Part shown: piece by piece, positions 13,669 to 21,085 of the stretch | How the letters are laid out: each line of letters begins with the position of its first letter | How positions within the stretch are numbered: the first letter of the stretch is position 1 | Notes under the pieces: model-generated | Seen by the model: only the letters and a program-made list of their open reading frames with translations | What the model was told of the DNA's origin: nothing | Database searches by the model: none | Made by a program: the position numbers and the translations under genes | Assembly (NCBI GenBank): GCA_041485905.1 | Contig: JBGPKK010000009.1 | Coordinates: 1 to 55,101 of the forward strand | Source of the DNA: JAHFUI01 sp041485905 | GTDB taxonomy: Bacteria; Acidobacteriota; Vicinamibacteria; Vicinamibacterales; CAVVIG01 | Length of the DNA: 55,101 nucleotides | Direction of reading: 5' to 3'

Positions 13669-16431
13669 TTAGTCCTGTGTCGCGGCGTGAATGTCGAGCG
13701 CGACGAGCTTCAGGAGCTCCTCGTTCGTCATCTCGGTTAGTAGCAGCTCGGCGCCGTCTCCAAGCAAATCCTCTGAAAGCTGCCGCTTCGAGTCGATGAG
13801 CTGGTCGATTTTCTCCTCGACCGTCCCGCGACACAAGAACTTGTGCACGAGCACATTCTTCGTCTGACCGATGCGGAACGCGCGATCCGTGGCCTGATTC
13901 TCCACGGCGGGATTCCACCAGCGGTCGAAATGAATCACGTGCGACGCGGCGGTGAGGTTGAGGCCGGTGCCGCCGGCCTTGAGCGAGAGGACGAAGAACC
14001 CCACGGCCTCGTCCTCTTGAAACTGCCGCACCAGCGCCTGGCGCTTCTTGACGTCGGTCCCACCGTGCAGGACCAGTCCGGGCCGCCCGAACACGGATCC
14101 GAGGAACGCAGCCAGGGGAGCGGTCACCTCGCGGAACTGCGTGAAGACGAGCACCTTCTCCTGCTTCGCGGCAATCACGGCGGCGATCTCGCGCAGGCGC
14201 GACAGCTTCCCGCTGTCCTCCTCGGCCCACGCTTCGTCGCCGAGCCACTGCGACGGGTGATTGCAGATCTGCTTGAAGCGCATCAGAAAGGCCAGCACGA
14301 CGCCGCGCCGCCTGATGTCGTCCGCGTCTCGAAGCTTCGTGTCCAGTTCGGTGGCCAGCTCCTTCACGGCCTGTTGGTAAAGCGCCGCCTGCGTGCGGGT
14401 CAGGTGGCAGTACGCCTTCACCTCGGTCTTGTCCGGCAGGTCGGCGATGACGGTCTTGTCCGTCTTCAGGCGCCTGAGGATGTACGGACGCACCAGCTCG
14501 CGCAGCGGCGCGTACGGATTCTGCGGTCGGGCCGCGAGACGCTTGATGAAACTCGAAAACTGCTTGCCGGAGCCGAGCAGGCCGGGGTTGATGAAATCGA
14601 AGATCGACCACAGGTCCCCGAGCCGATTCTCGACCGGCGTGCCGGTGAGCGCAATCCGTGCATGCGCGTCGAGCTGTTTCGCGGCCCGAGTCTGCCTGGC
14701 GCCGGGATTCTTGATGGCCTGCGCTTCGTCCAGCACCACGAGATGAAACGGGATCTTCGCCAGCCCGGGGATTCGCAGGAGCGATCCGTAACTCGTGATG
14801 ACGAGATCTACGTCCGCGACTCGTTCTTGATCGAGCGCCTGTAGATCGGCGGCAACCATTGCCGATGGATGCGCCACGAGCGTCCTCAGACTCGGCGCGA
14901 ACCGTGCGATCTCCGACGCCCAGTTCGCAAGCAGTGACGCGGGCGCGACGAGCAGGCTCGTCCGGCTCCCCGTATTGATTTCTGCGTGCTCTGCGGTTTC
15001 TGCGTTCGATCGTTGCCGTGCTTGCCGTCGCCTCACCAGCATCAGCGCCAATACCTGCATCGTCTTGCCCAGGCCCATGTCGTCGGCCAGGCATGCGCCG
15101 AGACCCAGCGTGGAGAGGAGATGGAGCCAGCGCACGCCCACCTGCTGGTAGGGGCGCAGCTTCGTCTTGAGATCATCTCCTGGCTCGACCCGCGCGAGCG
15201 CGTCAGGGCGACGCAGTCCGTCGAGGGTGTTCGCCAGCCATGGACCGGCGACGATGCGCGACCAGTCGGGAGCCGCGTCCACCGCTCGGTCGCCCGTGAC
15301 GTTGGCGCCAGCGAGGAGGCGCATCGCATCGGCGAAGCTGAGTCCTCCGTCCGCCGCCGCTCGCTCAACCGCTCGAAACTCGTCGAGCATTCGGGCGAGC
15401 TTGTCTCGATTGACCTCTACCCAGCGGCCGCGGACAAGATGAAGACCATCAGAGCTCGCGAGCAGCTTCTTGATTTCGGCGGCAGTCAAACGCTCGCCGT
15501 CGAGCGTGACCTCCATCTGGAAATCGAGCAGCGCGTCCGCGCCGAGTCGAGACGGCGTCTTACCGCCAACCGTCGCGCTGACCTGTGGCCGCGGCGGACG
15601 ATTCGCTCGCCACGTGCCAGGCACGCGGACGACGATGCCCGCGGATTCGAGGAGGGGGAGATCCGTCAGCAGCTGAAACGCCTCCGCAGGCGACCAGCGC
15701 AGCGGGTGATAGACCTCGCCCCCATCGACCATCGTCTTCAGCCAGGCGCACCGTTCGGCCGCGCGCTGAACCGGCAGGAGCAACGACAGGAGCCGCGTCC
15801 TGTTGGCCGCGCCCGCGTACTCGCGCAGGGCCTGGCCAAGCGGCAGGTGCTGGGCCTTCGCGTGCGCCGACAGCCGCGTCGTATACGTCGCCAGGAACGC
15901 GAATGGCGCGTCATCATCCTTCTTGTTCTCGGCGAGGTTGAAGTGAACGCGCCCGACCAGGTGCCAGGCGGGGCTCTTGCTCGAGAGGAAGTCTTGAACC
16001 GACGTCCTGGACTCGGCAAGATCGGAGCGAAACGCCTCGTCCAGCGCGCGCCAGAGCGTCTGAAGGACGGAGGCCGTCAGATATTCTGCGCCGGTCATCG
16101 GCGGCGCCGCCAACGCGAGCGATTCGAGATCCTCGTGCGAAGGCGATGGTGCGTGCGCCGGCTCTCCGCGATCGTCGACGTCTGGCAGCGTGCAGATCGC
16201 CGTCACGTAGCGCGCGGCGAATTCGCGCCAGTAGCCGAACACGGGCGGCAGGGCAGTGCCTACCTCTCCCGCACCGAGCTGCAGGAGTCCGTGACCGGAG
16301 CCGCGGGCAAAAGACTCCTCGAGCCTGTGTAACAGATCGGAAGGCAACGCCGGCGTATCGTCCACCTGCGCGAGGAGCAACCGGCCGTGGGGTGTCAGGA
16401 TTGGGCCGAGCTGGGCGGGCATTCTCGTCAT
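13669..16431 (-). CDS. SNF2-family DEAD/DEAH-box helicase
   Basis: A 920-residue Swi2/Snf2 ATPase. A long N-terminal region contains a bacterial SNF2-associated domain (about 1-420). Motor motifs follow: I DDMGLGKTMQVLAL, II VVLDEAQAIKNPG, III LTGTPVENRLGDLWSIFDFI, V SLKAGGTGLNLTAA and VI QATDRAFRIGQTKNV. The ending LIDSKRQLSEDLLG is typical. A 9-nt repeat (14980-15006) adds NAETAEHAE between motifs I and Ia. ATG at 16431 was chosen (another at 16422); a GTG at 16482 would add 17 basic residues. It is coupled to the SWIM gene downstream and probably acts on duplex DNA. Confidence 0.92.
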   Translation of the reverse strand: MTRMPAQLGPILTPHGRLLLAQVDDTPALPSDLLHRLEESFARGSGHGLLQLGAGEVGTALPPVFGYWREFAARYVTAICTLPDVDDRGEPAHAPSPSHEDLESLALAAPPMTGAEYLTASVLQTLWRALDEAFRSDLAESRTSVQDFLSSKSPAWHLVGRVHFNLAENKKDDDAPFAFLATYTTRLSAHAKAQHLPLGQALREYAGAANRTRLLSLLLPVQRAAERCAWLKTMVDGGEVYHPLRWSPAEAFQLLTDLPLLESAGIVVRVPGTWRANRPPRPQVSATVGGKTPSRLGADALLDFQMEVTLDGERLTAAEIKKLLASSDGLHLVRGRWVEVNRDKLARMLDEFRAVERAAADGGLSFADAMRLLAGANVTGDRAVDAAPDWSRIVAGPWLANTLDGLRRPDALARVEPGDDLKTKLRPYQQVGVRWLHLLSTLGLGACLADDMGLGKTMQVLALMLVRRRQARQRSNAETAEHAEINTGSRTSLLVAPASLLANWASEIARFAPSLRTLVAHPSAMVAADLQALDQERVADVDLVITSYGSLLRIPGLAKIPFHLVVLDEAQAIKNPGARQTRAAKQLDAHARIALTGTPVENRLGDLWSIFDFINPGLLGSGKQFSSFIKRLAARPQNPYAPLRELVRPYILRRLKTDKTVIADLPDKTEVKAYCHLTRTQAALYQQAVKELATELDTKLRDADDIRRRGVVLAFLMRFKQICNHPSQWLGDEAWAEEDSGKLSRLREIAAVIAAKQEKVLVFTQFREVTAPLAAFLGSVFGRPGLVLHGGTDVKKRQALVRQFQEDEAVGFFVLSLKAGGTGLNLTAASHVIHFDRWWNPAVENQATDRAFRIGQTKNVLVHKFLCRGTVEEKIDQLIDSKRQLSEDLLGDGAELLLTEMTNEELLKLVALDIHAATQD
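14980..15006 (-). repeat. Nonamer array inside the SNF2 helicase gene
   Basis: Three 9-nt units on the minus strand: AACGCAGAA, ACCGCAGAG, CACGCAGAA. They encode NAE-TAE-HAE between the Arg-rich end of the motif I helix and the conserved LLVAPASLLANW segment. Homologous helicases normally have a short loop here. The units are in frame, so the gene is extended but not broken. Confidence 0.75.
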
Positions 16432-16654
16432 CGTGCCGACGACCTCAGTCAGACTCCTGAGAGGGAGTCTTTTTCGAGGCACGACAAGTCGTTACACCCG
16501 GGCGTGACTCTTGGATCGCGAGACGATCTGGTTGGTGCAGCGGACGGTCAGCGCTCGCCGAGGATCCTACCATCGTCGTGTCGTGTTGAAGACGCAGGTT
16601 CTGTGAAACTGCCCCTAGTTTCACGGGTTGCGATACGGCAATCCATCATGAGTC

Positions 16655-16775
16655 TCAAAAATGGTAATAGTCTCGGTAGGCGGCGTAGCCCGCCTCCATC
16701 GCCGAGGCATTCGCCGCCTGCGGGTGAACGCGCGCGGCCACGCGCACGCCGGCGAGCATCGCAGTGGTCTTCTCG
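16655..16775 (-). pseudogene. C-terminal remnant of a xylulokinase-like (FGGY) sugar kinase
   Basis: On the minus strand this stretch reads TTAMLAGVRVAARVHPQAA and then a segment ending YAAYRDYYHF followed by TGA (16655-16657). It resembles the last 35-40 residues of FGGY carbohydrate kinases of the xylulokinase type, which end with a Tyr-rich helix. No ATP-binding or catalytic portion is present upstream (to the right), where the beta-propeller gene begins. The rest of the 16432-16812 gap shows nothing else recognisable except the ribosome site of the next gene. Confidence 0.55.
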
Positions 16776-16812
16776 TCGCGCAAACGCGACCATTTAGCAA
16801 CAGGAGTCCGCA

Positions 16813-17661
16813 ATGAGACGCATCACCGCAGCGCTCGTGGTCGCTCTGTGCATGCCTTGCCTCCTGGCCGAGGCGCAGGACGGACCGTATCGGTTCGTAA
16901 AAGAGATCGCGATCGGAGGGGCAGGCGGTTGGGACTACCTGTCGGTCGATCCCGCGGCCCACCGCCTGTTCGTGTCTCACGGGAATCGGATCGTGGTCAT
17001 CGACACCCGGCAGGACAAGATCGCCGGTGAAATTACCGACACTCCTGGTGTCCACGGGTTGACCCTCGCATCCGATCTCAGGCGTGGGTTCGTCGCCAAT
17101 GGCGGGGACAACACGGTCAGCATCGTGGATCTCGCCACACTCAAGACGATTCAGAAGGTCTCGACCGGCGCCGATCCTGACACGATCGCGTACGACCCGA
17201 CCCATCACGTCGTCTATCCCTTTGCCAAGGCCGGCAAGACGGCGACGGCCTTCGACGCGAAGAGTGGCGCCATCGTCGCACAATTCCCGCTTGGCGGTAC
17301 GCCGCAGGCGACTGTCGTTGATGCGAAGCCCTGCAGGGTGTACGTGAATCTCCAGGACAAGAACGCGGTGGCCGTGATTGACACGGCGAGCAACAAGCTG
17401 ACCGACACCTGGTCGATCGAGCCGGGACAAAATCAGTCAGGACTGGCGATCGATCTCCAACACCAGCGCCTGTTCGTCTGGTGCCGCAACAAGCTGATGG
17501 TCATGGTCGATGCCACCAATGGCAAAGTGCTCGCGCAGGTGCTGGTCGTCTCCGACTTCGAGGCGCCAACGCCCGGCCAGCAGGGACGGCCGAAAGCCAT
17601 TCCGGGTTCCTTCCGCGCGCTCGTGTACGAGATGGTTGGGGTCGGAGCTGCCGGACGATAA
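16813..17661 (+). CDS. Exported YncE-like beta-propeller protein, apparently missing a central-to-late blade
   Basis: A 282-residue protein with a signal peptide (MRRITAALVVALCMPCLLAEAQ, cleavage about residue 22) and propeller repeats of the form GGWDYLSVDPAAHRLFVSHG, GVHGLTLASDLRRGFVANGG and DNTVSIVDLATL. Related periplasmic proteins of 320-350 residues carry two further repeats before a Pro-rich end. Here NGKVLAQ runs directly into a tail containing FEAPTPGQQGRPKAIPGSF, which looks like the family's extreme C-terminus. An in-frame deletion of roughly 60-80 residues is inferred. AGGAG at 16802-16806 is a good ribosome site six bases before the ATG. Ligand unknown. Confidence 0.8.
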   Translation: MRRITAALVVALCMPCLLAEAQDGPYRFVKEIAIGGAGGWDYLSVDPAAHRLFVSHGNRIVVIDTRQDKIAGEITDTPGVHGLTLASDLRRGFVANGGDNTVSIVDLATLKTIQKVSTGADPDTIAYDPTHHVVYPFAKAGKTATAFDAKSGAIVAQFPLGGTPQATVVDAKPCRVYVNLQDKNAVAVIDTASNKLTDTWSIEPGQNQSGLAIDLQHQRLFVWCRNKLMVMVDATNGKVLAQVLVVSDFEAPTPGQQGRPKAIPGSFRALVYEMVGVGAAGR

Positions 17662-17668
17662 GGCTTGG

Positions 17669-18379
17669 TCAGCCGCGACCTCGCACGGGAGCCGCGGCGC
17701 TCGCCTTCACGAATCCTTCGAACAACGGCCTGAACTCACCGGTGCGCCAGAAGTTTTCTGGATGCCACTGGACGCCCACACAGAACGCCGCGGCGGGATC
17801 TTCGATGGCTTCGATGACTCCGTCGGGCGCCGTTGCCGAGACCTGAAACCCGGTCGCGACCTGCTTGACGGCCTGATGATGACGACTGTTCACGTCGCAG
17901 GCATCGGCATCGATCAATCGATCGCTCATCAACCGACCGAGGATCGTGTCCTTCTCAATCCATATTTCGTGTGCGAGCTCGTAGGCCTCGTGCGGCGGCG
18001 CCGCCAGCCGATGCTCGAGCGCGCCGGAGAGTTGTGAGGGGATGTCCTGGACGAGCGTGCCGCCGTATGCCACGTTCAGGACCTGCACCCCGCGGCAGAT
18101 GGCCAGAACCGGAAGCTGACGCCTTCGTGCCGCCTGGACCAGTGCGATCTCGAACTTGTCGCGCGCGGCCTCGACGTCAACAACAGTTGGATGGACGGGT
18201 TCGCCGTATCGGCCGGGATCGACGTCTTCGCCGCCGCTCAGCAGCACACCGTCGACGCCCGCCAACGCTTCCTCGATATCCGTTGAGGGTTCGAGAATGC
18301 GCACCTCACCGCCGACGTGCAGGATCGCTTGCCTGTAGTCCTCGAGCTTTCGGCAGTGTGTAATACCAATGACTGGCAT
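17669..18379 (-). CDS. Class I glutamine amidotransferase-like hydrolase (peptidase C26, PuuD-like)
   Basis: A 236-residue triad hydrolase. The nucleophile Cys lies in LPVLAICRGVQVLNV. The catalytic His and Glu are in VGVQWHPENFW. The oxyanion region LLSGGEDVDPGRYGE and the SRHHQAV loop match gamma-glutamyl-GABA hydrolase-type proteins that cleave gamma-glutamyl amides in polyamine catabolism. No other puu genes are nearby, so the exact substrate is open. Its ATG at 18379 lies 16 bases downstream of the argS stop on the same strand, so the two may be co-transcribed. Confidence 0.88.
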   Translation of the reverse strand: MPVIGITHCRKLEDYRQAILHVGGEVRILEPSTDIEEALAGVDGVLLSGGEDVDPGRYGEPVHPTVVDVEAARDKFEIALVQAARRRQLPVLAICRGVQVLNVAYGGTLVQDIPSQLSGALEHRLAAPPHEAYELAHEIWIEKDTILGRLMSDRLIDADACDVNSRHHQAVKQVATGFQVSATAPDGVIEAIEDPAAAFCVGVQWHPENFWRTGEFRPLFEGFVKASAAAPVRGRG

Positions 18380-18394
18380 GTCGGGCCTCTTCAG

Positions 18395-20416
18395 CTACAT
18401 CCTCGACGGAACCTCAATCCCCATGAGATCGAGCGCGCGCGTAAGCTGGGCGCGGACGTAGGCCACGCCAGCGGCCCGCCACCGCTTCCGATCGGACCGT
18501 TCCTCGTTGAGGATCGGATACCGATGGTAGAAGGCGTTGAACAGTTGGGAGAGTCCGAAGGCGTACTTCGCCAGCACCGAGAACTCGAGCGATCGGACCA
18601 CCTGTTCGACGATGTCGTCGAGGCGCGAGGCCTCGAACACGAGTCCCCACAGGACGTGCTCTTGATCGTCGATTATCTCATCGGCCGGCGTGCCATCCAG
18701 TCCGTCGATGACGTCAACCTCCGCCAGCCCTTCACGTTCCTGCAGCTTGTGGAAGATGTTGTTGGCGCGCACGACCGCGTACTGCAGGTAGGGCCCGCTC
18801 TCGCCTTCGAAGCTGAGCGCTTCTTCGATGTCGAAGACGATCAGCTTGCCGCGCGAGTACTTCAGCATGAAATATCGGATTGCGGCGACCGCGATTTGCG
18901 ACGCCGTCCGTCCGCGGTCATCGTCCGATAATGCGGGATTTCGTTTGGCCACTTCGCTGGACGCTTTCTCGATGAGCAGGTCGAGCAGATCGTCGATCTT
19001 CACGCCCAGGCCTTTACGTCCAGACACTTCGACGAACGGCTTCGTCGCCTCGTCTCCCTCTGCGGGCGGGTAGCCGAGCTCGCGCGCGGTCGCGTGCGAA
19101 AGCGCCACCATTTCATAGGAAAAATGAATCGAGTTCTCCGCCTCCCGGGGATGTCCCAGGGTCCTGAGCGCCTGGCTGAGCAGCGCCTGCAGATACATCT
19201 GGCGCGAATCGATGACGTTGTAGATGCGTGTCGCGCGGCCGAACGGCGGCGCCCCCGGTTCGCCCCCGCCCGAGGTGGTGGACCACAACGGCCGGCCGCC
19301 ATCCTGCTGCCCGAACAGGCGGTAATTGAAGTCGCGACCCAGAAGACCAAACTTCCAGAACTGATTCGCGAGATCTTTGCCGACGTAGGTGACGACGCCG
19401 TTAGACCTGACGATGACCTTCTCGCGCGCCTCAGACTCCTCGGCGTCCTCGCCGGTGGGCGAGTCGGCCTCTGCGCCATCTTCTTTTCCGGCCTCTTCTT
19501 TACCCGCATCTTCGATGCGCATGACCCAGCAACCCGCGAGCCGGCCTTCGGTCTGCAGGAACACAGCACCGCTGGCTTTCAGAATCTCGAACGCGCGCGC
19601 CCAGAACTGCAGTCGCAGGATGTCGCCTTCGTAGGTCAGCAAGTCGTAGCCGATGCCCAGACGGCCCATCGTCTTCAGATGCGCACGAACGATGCGATCG
19701 ACGATCAACGCGGCGGCGGCGGCGGTGTCGTGTCCGCCCTGCTCCAGCTCGTGCAATGTCGCCGTCCGCACCCCCAGCCGCTCGCGATCCTGGTCGTACC
19801 ACTCGGTGACCTTCGCGTACAGGTCCCAGCAGTAGTAATCGAACCGCGTCGTGTCCGCGATGTCGCGAATCTGATCGAGCGAGCATTTCTCGATCTCCCG
19901 AAAGCCGACCACGATGTCGGCGACCTGCACGCCGAGATCGTCGATGTAGTTCTGTACCTCGACCGGCACGCCGCCAAACCGCAGCACCCGGCCGAGCGTG
20001 TCGCCCAGCGCGGCATTGCGCAGGTGTCCGATATGCGCGGCCTTGTTGGGATTGATCGCCGTGTGTTCGACGATCGTTTTTCCGGATGCCGACGGTGTCG
20101 GCGCGATCTGATGGCGCAGCCGTGAGATGAGAAAGCTCGGACGCTCCAGGTACACGTTCAGGTAGCCGTTGGGCGCCGCGACGAGGCGCGCGACGCCGGG
20201 CAGCGATCCGACACCCGCCGCAATCTCCTGCGCGATCGCCTTCGGCGCTTTCCGCAGCGGACGGGCCAGTTGAAACGCGACGGTCACGGCGAGGTCGCCC
20301 AGCGCGCGCGTCGGCGGGACCTCGACCGCGAAGGGCGGGACGCCGGAAAGTCCGTACAGGCGCTGGATGGCGCGGACCATTTCGTCGTGGATGAGACGTT
20401 GAACGGCGAGGATCAT
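18395..20416 (-). CDS. argS: Arginyl-tRNA synthetase
   Basis: A 673-residue class I synthetase that charges tRNA-Arg. It has the N-terminal Arg-tRNA-specific domain (about 1-110), the HIGH motif as AAHIGHLRNAALGD near residue 135, and the KMSK region as VSGRKGLGVKIDDLLDLL. The DALR anticodon-binding domain lies at the C-terminus. It is longer than the usual 550-590 residues, partly because of an acidic insertion around residues 310-340 (AGKEEAGKEDGAEA and on), which looks like a degenerate 15-nt repeat. The ATG at 20416 was chosen over a GTG at 20437. Confidence 0.94.
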   Translation of the reverse strand: MILAVQRLIHDEMVRAIQRLYGLSGVPPFAVEVPPTRALGDLAVTVAFQLARPLRKAPKAIAQEIAAGVGSLPGVARLVAAPNGYLNVYLERPSFLISRLRHQIAPTPSASGKTIVEHTAINPNKAAHIGHLRNAALGDTLGRVLRFGGVPVEVQNYIDDLGVQVADIVVGFREIEKCSLDQIRDIADTTRFDYYCWDLYAKVTEWYDQDRERLGVRTATLHELEQGGHDTAAAAALIVDRIVRAHLKTMGRLGIGYDLLTYEGDILRLQFWARAFEILKASGAVFLQTEGRLAGCWVMRIEDAGKEEAGKEDGAEADSPTGEDAEESEAREKVIVRSNGVVTYVGKDLANQFWKFGLLGRDFNYRLFGQQDGGRPLWSTTSGGGEPGAPPFGRATRIYNVIDSRQMYLQALLSQALRTLGHPREAENSIHFSYEMVALSHATARELGYPPAEGDEATKPFVEVSGRKGLGVKIDDLLDLLIEKASSEVAKRNPALSDDDRGRTASQIAVAAIRYFMLKYSRGKLIVFDIEEALSFEGESGPYLQYAVVRANNIFHKLQEREGLAEVDVIDGLDGTPADEIIDDQEHVLWGLVFEASRLDDIVEQVVRSLEFSVLAKYAFGLSQLFNAFYHRYPILNEERSDRKRWRAAGVAYVRAQLTRALDLMGIEVPSRM

Positions 20417-20467
20417 GTACGGGTTGCGCGACCGCACGGCACTGTCGGCGGTAAACTCGTGATACGA

Positions 20468-21061
20468 TTACAGTTCGTGACCTTGAAACGCCTCGAGGTC
20501 GCCGTACTCGGCCGGTGTGTTCACGTTGGCGAGTAACCGGTTGGAGTGACCGAAGGCGGCGATTTCTTCTGCAGTGACCACTCGTACACGGACGTCTTCG
20601 AAGAGGTCGATCATCTTCAATCGCCCATTGGCCAGCCGCGCCGCAGCCGGCGCGAGACACGCGCGCGTGTACGCCGCGCACAACGGATGATACCCGCGCG
20701 CGGTGCGAGGCACGACGGCATCGGCATCGCGGGTCAACGCCAGCAAATGACCGAGCAAAGAGGCCGACACATATGGCATATCACACGCGATGACGATGGT
20801 CGCATCGCCGAGGGATTCAGCGAGCGCGGCGTGCAGACCGCCGAGCGGTCCGCCGCCAGGCACGCGGTCGGCTACCACGCGGACAGCGGCCGGTCGGTCC
20901 AGCGGCCCGTGGCGGCCAACGATCAGAATGTCGGTGGTCAGCGTCGTCAGTTCCGACAGCTGCCGCTCGAGTATCGAGCGCCCCTCGACCACCAACGCGC
21001 TCTTGTCGCGTCCGCCGAAGCGGACGGCCGACCCGCCGGCGAGAATGGCCGCGCTCCACAT
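20468..21061 (-). CDS. mobA: Molybdenum cofactor guanylyltransferase
   Basis: A 197-residue nucleotidyltransferase of the MobA type, which attaches GMP to molybdopterin. The N-terminus SAAILAGGSAVRFGGRDKSA carries the LAGG-x(n)-G-x-DK nucleotide-binding signature. DMPYVS is the metal-binding DxP motif, and PRTARGYHPLCAAYTRACL is the conserved later segment. It lies upstream of argS on the same strand with a 51-base gap, and is divergent from the V4R/TPR gene at 21086 (24-base gap), so the promoters must overlap or lie within coding sequence. No molybdoenzyme is in the window. A CTP-type transferase of the MocA family is less likely given the pattern. Confidence 0.9.
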   Translation of the reverse strand: MWSAAILAGGSAVRFGGRDKSALVVEGRSILERQLSELTTLTTDILIVGRHGPLDRPAAVRVVADRVPGGGPLGGLHAALAESLGDATIVIACDMPYVSASLLGHLLALTRDADAVVPRTARGYHPLCAAYTRACLAPAAARLANGRLKMIDLFEDVRVRVVTAEEIAAFGHSNRLLANVNTPAEYGDLEAFQGHEL

Positions 21062-21085
21062 CGCCGAGCGATTCTACACTGACCC

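Noticed and set aside
12980..15094. 704-codon minus-strand frame across the SWIM and SNF2 genes
   Set aside because: It overlaps two clear genes in another frame, is Arg/Ala/Gly-rich without domains, and spans their boundary.
16621..17430. 269-codon frame antisense to the beta-propeller gene
   Set aside because: No domain, overlaps the exported propeller gene, and its end is in a different frame from the real sugar-kinase remnant.
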